Notes under the pieces: generated by a model
The model's database searches: none
What the model saw: the letters and a program-made list of their open reading frames with translations, nothing else
Told to the model about the DNA's origin: nothing
Made by a program: the position numbers and the translations under genes
Part shown: piece by piece, positions 60,139-64,000 of the stretch
Position numbering within the stretch: the stretch's first letter is position 1
Layout of the letters: each line of letters starts with the position of its first letter
Assembly (NCBI GenBank): GCA_963762435.1
Contig: CAVXLN010000003.1
Location: forward strand, 372,001-436,000
DNA length: 64,000 nt
From: JAXDMU01 sp963762435
GTDB taxonomy: Bacteria > Pseudomonadota > Alphaproteobacteria > ATCC43930 > CGMCC-115725
Direction of reading: 5' to 3'

Positions 60139-61119
60139 ATGACGATCCTGGTCACGGGTGCCGCCGGCTTCATCGGCTTTCATCTTTGCCGTGCACTCCT
60201 TGGCCGCGGCGAGGCTGTGATCGGCATCGATAATCTCAACGACTATTATGATGTCCGTCTCAAGCAGGCGCGGCTCGACCAGCTCAAGGCGGATCCGGGC
60301 TTCCGCTTCGACCGGATCGATATCGGCGATACCAATGCCATGAAGGATCTCGCGGCCCGCCATCGCGGCATCACGCGGATCGTCCATCTGGCGGCGCAAG
60401 CCGGCGTGCGCTACTCGATCGAGAATCCGCGCGCCTATGCCAGAAGCAACCTCGACGGCTTCCTCGAAATCCTGGAGCTCGCCCGCTTCCTGCCGCATTG
60501 CGAGCACATGGTCTATGCCAGCTCATCCTCGGTCTATGGCGCTGGCAGCACGCCGCCCTTTTCGACCGACGAGCGCTGCGACACACCCGTCTCGCTCTAT
60601 GCCGCGACCAAGCGCGCCAACGAGCTGATGGCGCACACCTACAGCCATCTCTATCGGCTGAAGCTGACCGGCTTGCGCTTCTTCACCGTCTATGGCCCGT
60701 GGGGGCGGCCGGACATGGCGCCCTATCTGTTCACTGAAGCAGTGCTGAACGGCAGGAAACTGCGCGTCTTCAACAATGGCGACATGCGGCGCGACTTCAC
60801 CTATGTCGACGATATCGTCGCCGGCACCGTGGCCGCCCTCGATCATCCGCCAGCCGACGACAAGCAGAACCCGCCCTGCCGGCTCTACAATATCGGCAAT
60901 CACCGCAGCGAGAACCTGATGGATTTCATCGGCGAGATCGAGCGCGCCTGCAACCGCAAGGCCGAGCTGGTGTTCGAGCCGATGCAGGCGGGCGATGTGC
61001 GCGAGACCTTCGCCGATATCGAGCCGTTACGCCGGGATTTGGGCTATGAGCCCAAGACGACGATCGCCGAGGGCGTGCCGCGCTTCGTGCAATGGTATCG
61101 CGAATATCACGGGGTGTAG
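60139..61119 (+). CDS. UDP-glucuronate 4-epimerase-like NAD-dependent epimerase
   Basis: 326 residues. ILVTGAAGFIGFHLCRALLG; IGIDNLNDYYDVRLKQARL, the CapI/LspL-type segment; VHLAAQAGVRYSIENPRAYA; YASSSSVYG; SLYAATKRANELMAHTYSHL; FFTVYGPWGRPDMAPYLF. These features match bacterial UDP-glucuronate 4-epimerases, giving UDP-galacturonate from the Ugd product. It diverges from the kinase gene and converges on the fRMsr gene, with a 13-base overlap of 3' ends. Confidence 0.92.
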   Translation: MTILVTGAAGFIGFHLCRALLGRGEAVIGIDNLNDYYDVRLKQARLDQLKADPGFRFDRIDIGDTNAMKDLAARHRGITRIVHLAAQAGVRYSIENPRAYARSNLDGFLEILELARFLPHCEHMVYASSSSVYGAGSTPPFSTDERCDTPVSLYAATKRANELMAHTYSHLYRLKLTGLRFFTVYGPWGRPDMAPYLFTEAVLNGRKLRVFNNGDMRRDFTYVDDIVAGTVAALDHPPADDKQNPPCRLYNIGNHRSENLMDFIGEIERACNRKAELVFEPMQAGDVRETFADIEPLRRDLGYEPKTTIAEGVPRFVQWYREYHGV

Positions 61120-61607
61120 CTGAGGAAGATCCTGACCAACGCCTCGATGCCGGCCTGATCCGCGCGGTCGAAGCGGGACACGATCGGGGCGTCGAGATCG
61201 AGCACGCCCAGCACGGCGCCATCCTTGACCAGCGGCACCACCAGCTCGGAGCGCGAGGCGGCATCGCAGGCGATGTGGCCGGGGAAGGCCTCGACATCCT
61301 CGACGAGGACGCTTTCGCGGCGCGAGGCCGCCGTGCCGCAGACACCCTTGCCGACTTCGATGCGCACGCAGGCGGGCTTGCCCTGGAACGGACCCAGCAC
61401 CAGCTCGCCCGCCTTCAGGAGATAGAATCCCGCCCAATTGAGGTCGGGCAGCCCGTTGAAGAGCAGGGCCGCCATGTTGGCGGCATTGGCGATGAAATCG
61501 GGCTCGCCCTCGATGAGCCCTTTGAGCTCGCCCGCGAGCTCGTCATAGCGCTCAGCCTTCGAGGTGGCGTGCGAGGGCTGCGGGGTCCAGGGCTGGTGGT
61601 CGTTCAT
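61107..61607 (-). CDS. msrC: Free methionine-(R)-sulfoxide reductase (GAF domain)
   Basis: 166 residues of a GAF fold: FNGLPDLNWAGFYLL, then LVLGPFQGKPACVRIEVGKG and VCGTAASRRESVLVEDVEAF, PGHIACDAASRSELVVPLVK. The three conserved cysteines of fRMsr are present (Cys80, Cys90, Cys114). It reduces free methionine-R-sulfoxide, part of oxidative-stress repair. Start ATG 61607. Its 3' end overlaps the converging epimerase gene by 13 bases. Confidence 0.9.
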   Translation of the reverse strand: MNDHQPWTPQPSHATSKAERYDELAGELKGLIEGEPDFIANAANMAALLFNGLPDLNWAGFYLLKAGELVLGPFQGKPACVRIEVGKGVCGTAASRRESVLVEDVEAFPGHIACDAASRSELVVPLVKDGAVLGVLDLDAPIVSRFDRADQAGIEALVRIFLSYTP

Positions 61608-61622
61608 GATGGCTCCGTCGCT

Positions 61623-61742
61623 CCTCTCCGCTCCTGGGAGCGGAGAGGCTGGGTGAGGTGAGGGATTCCAGAGGCGTAGGCCCAAGTAGCGGCACGACCC
61701 ACCTCATCCTAAATCCTTCTCCCCCCTGAAGGGCGGAGAAGG
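61623..61742. repeat. GC-rich palindromic repeats between smpB and the fRMsr gene
   Basis: CCTCTCCGCTCC (61623-61634) pairs with GGAGCGGAGAGG (61637-61648), and CCTTCTCC (61715-61722) pairs with GGAGAAGG (61735-61742). Related to the cluster at 19924-20157. The second hairpin may terminate smpB transcription. Confidence 0.65.
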
Positions 61743-61745
61743 ACT

Positions 61746-62225
61746 TTACTCCCCGCGGTTCCGCTCGCGCAGGATGCGGCCCTTGTCGCGCTGCCAATCC
61801 TTTTCCTTCTCGGCGGCGCGCTTGTCTTCCTTGCGCTTGCCGCGGGCCAGGCCGATCTCGACCTTGGCGCGGCCGCGGGCGTTGAAGTAGATCGAGAGCG
61901 GCACCAGGGTTACGCCCTCGCGCTTGGTCAAGCCCATGACCTTGTTCAGCTCTTTGCGATGGATCAGCAGCCGGCGCGGCCGGCGCGGCTCGTGATTGAA
62001 CTTGGCGCTCGCCATCGCATAGGGCGGGACATAGGCGTTGACGAGCCAGAGCTCGCCATCGGTTTCGCGCGCGAAGGCCTCCTGGATCGAGGCCTGGCCG
62101 GAGCGGAGCGACTTCACTTCCGTCCCTTCGAGCGCGATCCCGGCCTCGAGCGTCTCGTCGATGAAATAGTCGTGCCGCGCGCGCCGGTTCTGGGCGACGA
62201 ACTTGTCGGTCGGTCTTAGCGCCAT
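61746..62225 (-). CDS. smpB: SsrA-binding protein SmpB
   Basis: 159 residues: FVAQNRRARHDYFIDETLEA, GIALEGTEVKSLRSGQASIQ, EAFAR, LWLVNAYVPPYAMASAKFNH, PRRPRRLLIHRKELNKVMGL, VEIGLARGKRKEDKRAAEKE. All classic SmpB blocks including the basic C-terminal tail that enters the ribosome. With tmRNA it rescues stalled ribosomes. The ssrA gene is not in this window. It starts 7 bases after the dapA stop on the same strand. Confidence 0.97.
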   Translation of the reverse strand: MALRPTDKFVAQNRRARHDYFIDETLEAGIALEGTEVKSLRSGQASIQEAFARETDGELWLVNAYVPPYAMASAKFNHEPRRPRRLLIHRKELNKVMGLTKREGVTLVPLSIYFNARGRAKVEIGLARGKRKEDKRAAEKEKDWQRDKGRILRERNRGE

Positions 62226-62232
62226 CAGGGGC

Positions 62233-63126
62233 TCAATTGAGGAGCCCGACCTGACGCAGCGCCAGCGTGACGCGCTCGCGTGCGGCGGCCGAGGCCGGGA
62301 CGAGCGGGCCGCGGATCTCGTTGCGGCAACGGCCCAGAAGCGAGGCCGCGAACTTGACCGGCGCCGGGCTCGATTCGACGAACATGGCGTCGCTCAAGGG
62401 CGCCAAACGGTCGTTGAGCTCCACGACTTTCGCGAAATCCCCTGATTTCCAGGCCCGGTGGAGCTCGGCGCAGAGCCGCGGCGCTACATTCGCCGTGACC
62501 GAGATGCAGCCATGGCCGCCTTGCGCCAGATAGGGCACGACCGTGATGTCCTCGCCCGAAAGCTGGATGAAATCCGGCCCGATCGCGAGCTTGGTGCGCA
62601 AGGGCCGGGCGAGGTCGGCGGTCGCATCCTTGACACCGACGATGCGCGGCAGCTCGGCCAGGCGCCGCATCGTGTCGATGCTCATATCGACGCCGCTGCG
62701 GCCCGGGATGTTGTAGATGAAGATCGGAATGTCGGACGCCTCGTGGATCGCCCGGTAATGCTGGTAGAGCCCTTCCTGGGTCGGGCGATTGTAATAGGGG
62801 CAGACCGACAGCACGGCATCGGCACCGGCATGCTGGGCATGGCGGGTGAGATCGATCGCCTCGGCCGTCGAGTTCGAGCCGGCGCCCGCCACCACCTTGG
62901 CTTTGTTTCCGGACCCTGGGCCTTTCGCCACCTCGAGCGTGAGCTCGATCACCCGCTTGTGCTCGTCATGGCTCAAGGTCGGGGATTCGCCCGTGGTGCC
63001 GCACGGCACCAGCCCCTCCGTCCCCTCGGCGATCTGCCAGGCGACGAGATCCTGAAAGGCGCGCTCATCGACCGCCCCGTCCTTGAAGGGGGTCAGCAAC
63101 GCGACATAGGACCCGGTGAACTGCAT
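62233..63126 (-). CDS. dapA: 4-hydroxy-tetrahydrodipicolinate synthase
   Basis: 297 residues. LVPCGTTGESPTLSHDEH (Thr44/Thr45), Tyr138 in IFIYNIPGRSG, Schiff-base Lys166 in VGVKDATADL. It condenses pyruvate with aspartate semialdehyde in lysine and diaminopimelate synthesis. A short KGPGSGNK insert after EVAKGP is mildly unusual. ATG 63126 is chosen because GGGAGGAAG precedes it. Usual dapA-smpB gene order of alphaproteobacteria. Confidence 0.96.
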   Translation of the reverse strand: MQFTGSYVALLTPFKDGAVDERAFQDLVAWQIAEGTEGLVPCGTTGESPTLSHDEHKRVIELTLEVAKGPGSGNKAKVVAGAGSNSTAEAIDLTRHAQHAGADAVLSVCPYYNRPTQEGLYQHYRAIHEASDIPIFIYNIPGRSGVDMSIDTMRRLAELPRIVGVKDATADLARPLRTKLAIGPDFIQLSGEDITVVPYLAQGGHGCISVTANVAPRLCAELHRAWKSGDFAKVVELNDRLAPLSDAMFVESSPAPVKFAASLLGRCRNEIRGPLVPASAAARERVTLALRQVGLLN

Positions 63127-63219
63127 CGATACTTCCTCCCGGCGGCAAGATCCGCCCTCCGCCAAGGACCATAGTACCGGGCGGGACCCGCGACAATGAT
63201 CCTCGGCCCATAGGAGCGC

Positions 63220-63756
63220 TTAGCCTGCCGCATGCGTCCGGACGACCGGGAAATCGATCTCGGTCTTGGCGGTCTCATTGAGATAGTTGGTGAAGATGTT
63301 GAGCGCGATCGATGCGACGAGATCGGCATCGCCGAGGCCGCCGGCGCGGGCCGCCTCGAGGTCGCCGTCGGACGGATGGCCATGCGTCGCGATGATCTGG
63401 GCGGTGAAGCGCAACGCCGCCTGGGCCTTGGGGTCCGCCGCGTTATCGGCGCGCGCCCCGTCGATATCGGCCTCGCTCAAGCCGGCATGCTTGCCGAGAT
63501 AGGTGTGCGCCGCCAGGCAATAGTCGCAGCCATTGCGCTCGGCCGTGGCGAGCGCGATCTGCTCGCGCAGCTTGGGACCGAGCTTGTTCTGCTGGACCGC
63601 AGTGTTGAGGGCAACGAGTCCTTCGAGCGCCGCCGGTGACTGTGCCGCCACGCGGAAGAGGTTGGGGGTGACGCCGAGCGCCTTGTGGACGGCGTCGAGC
63701 AGCGTCTTGGCCTTGCCTTGCGCCTGGGCCGGATCGATCGCGGGAATGCGCGACAT
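63220..63756 (-). CDS. AhpD-like carboxymuconolactone decarboxylase-family protein
   Basis: 178 residues from ATG 63756: KALGVTPNLFRVAAQSPAAL, ALATAERNGCDYCLAAHTYL with the CxxC-x3-H motif of AhpD-type peroxidases, GLSEADIDGARADNAADPKA. Such proteins reduce peroxides or act as redox carriers. The gene diverges from a LysR-type regulator gene, which probably controls it; an inverted repeat lies between them. Confidence 0.88.
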   Translation of the reverse strand: MSRIPAIDPAQAQGKAKTLLDAVHKALGVTPNLFRVAAQSPAALEGLVALNTAVQQNKLGPKLREQIALATAERNGCDYCLAAHTYLGKHAGLSEADIDGARADNAADPKAQAALRFTAQIIATHGHPSDGDLEAARAGGLGDADLVASIALNIFTNYLNETAKTEIDFPVVRTHAAG

Positions 63757-63822
63757 GATGGCTTCTCCCTCTGGGTAGCGGCGCAGCAGCGCCCGACCCG
63801 ACCAAAGATATACATTGCGATC

Positions 63823-63859
63823 TGAAATAGAATTCGTAGGATCGAGGTTATCTATTTCA
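63823..63859. promoter_or_regulatory. Inverted repeat, putative LysR operator
   Basis: TGAAATAGA (63823-63831) and TCTATTTCA (63851-63859) are perfect 9-base inverted repeats separated by 19 bases, in an AT-rich stretch between the AhpD-like gene and the divergent lysR-type gene, the usual location of such operators. Confidence 0.55.
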
Positions 63860-63874
63860 ATAAGTGAAACAATC

Positions 63875-64000
63875 ATGGACCGTCTCGACGCACTCGCTCT
63901 CTTCGTCGCCGTGGCCGAGCATGAAGGCTTCGCCGAGGCGGCGCGGCGGCTCAATCGCTCGCCTGCCGCCGTGACGCGCGGGGTCGCGGCCATCGAGGAG
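63875..64000 (+). CDS. LysR-family transcriptional regulator (N-terminal part, runs off window)
   Basis: ATG 63875 opens MDRLDALALFVAVAEHEGFA, EAARRLNRSPAAVTRGVAAI, EE, the LysR helix-turn-helix. The frame is open to the window edge. Divergent from the AhpD-like gene with a shared inverted repeat, as is typical for LysR regulators and their target. The effector domain is outside the window. Confidence 0.85.
   Translation, partial: MDRLDALALFVAVAEHEGFAEAARRLNRSPAAVTRGVAAIEE

Noticed and set aside
61608..62240. tmRNA (ssrA) next to smpB
   Set aside because: No tmRNA-like ends or tag-peptide frame could be found; the gap holds only palindromic repeats.

Overview
The window looks like chromosomal DNA of a GC-rich alphaproteobacterium, most likely from the Rhodospirillales. 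Pointers are the three-gene proton-translocating transhydrogenase (pntAa-pntAb-pntB) as in Rhodospirillum, GTTC-N7-GTTC LexA boxes, a GGAAC-N17-CGTT ECF-type promoter, frequent GTG/TTG starts and many short GC-rich palindromic intergenic repeats. There is no phage, IS element, CRISPR array or rRNA. One tRNA (Pro, CGG) is present.

Layout. 1-4.5 kb: end of an alpha/beta hydrolase-domain protein, a Phd/PemK-like toxin-antitoxin pair, and a membrane winged-helix regulator fused to TPR and rhodanese-like domains. 4.5-7.5 kb: transhydrogenase operon (minus). 7.8-9.7 kb: ECF sigma/anti-sigma pair and a ParE-type TA pair. 9.7-19.9 kb: a glycan region. On the minus strand galE, a glycosidase-GT2 fusion, an ABC exporter, a GT-B-like glycosyltransferase and a lipoprotein hydrolase follow one another; ugd and UDP-xylose synthase diverge from them. 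20-23 kb: an SOS-box gene of unknown function, an rRNA/tRNA-type methyltransferase, DUF2007, polyprenyl diphosphate synthase and tRNA-Pro. 23.3-29.8 kb: an envelope block that includes an OmpA - exported caspase-like protein - autotransporter operon. 30-40 kb: hydrolase, ABC exporter, SDR, and a fatty-acid oxidation set (FadJ-like, acyl-CoA dehydrogenase, acyl-CoA ligase). The ligase frame is broken by nine apparent +1 insertions. 40.4-41.8 kb: a duplicated small secreted protein with a long, strikingly conserved leader. 42-45 kb: M13 peptidase and a truncated copy. 45.8-50.3 kb: HtrA protease and KdpDE (kdpD frameshifted). 50-54 kb: small-molecule/oxidative genes under a MarR regulator. 54.3-61.1 kb: HldE, a second GalE coupled to a PAS histidine kinase, and UDP-glucuronate 4-epimerase. 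61.1-64 kb: fRMsr, SmpB, DapA, an AhpD-like protein and the start of a divergent LysR gene.

How it fits together. Nucleotide-sugar genes recur (GalE twice, Ugd, UXS, GlcA epimerase, HldE), so envelope polysaccharide or LPS assembly is a main theme. The 9.7-17.3 kb operon reads as a machine that polymerises or trims a glycan (GH-GT2 fusion) and exports it (ABC). The candidates I judge most worth follow-up are that operon, the SOS-box gene family with a decayed second copy, the duplicated leader at 40.4-41.8 kb, and the exported caspase operon. Assignments rest on motif recognition by eye; no database search was possible.
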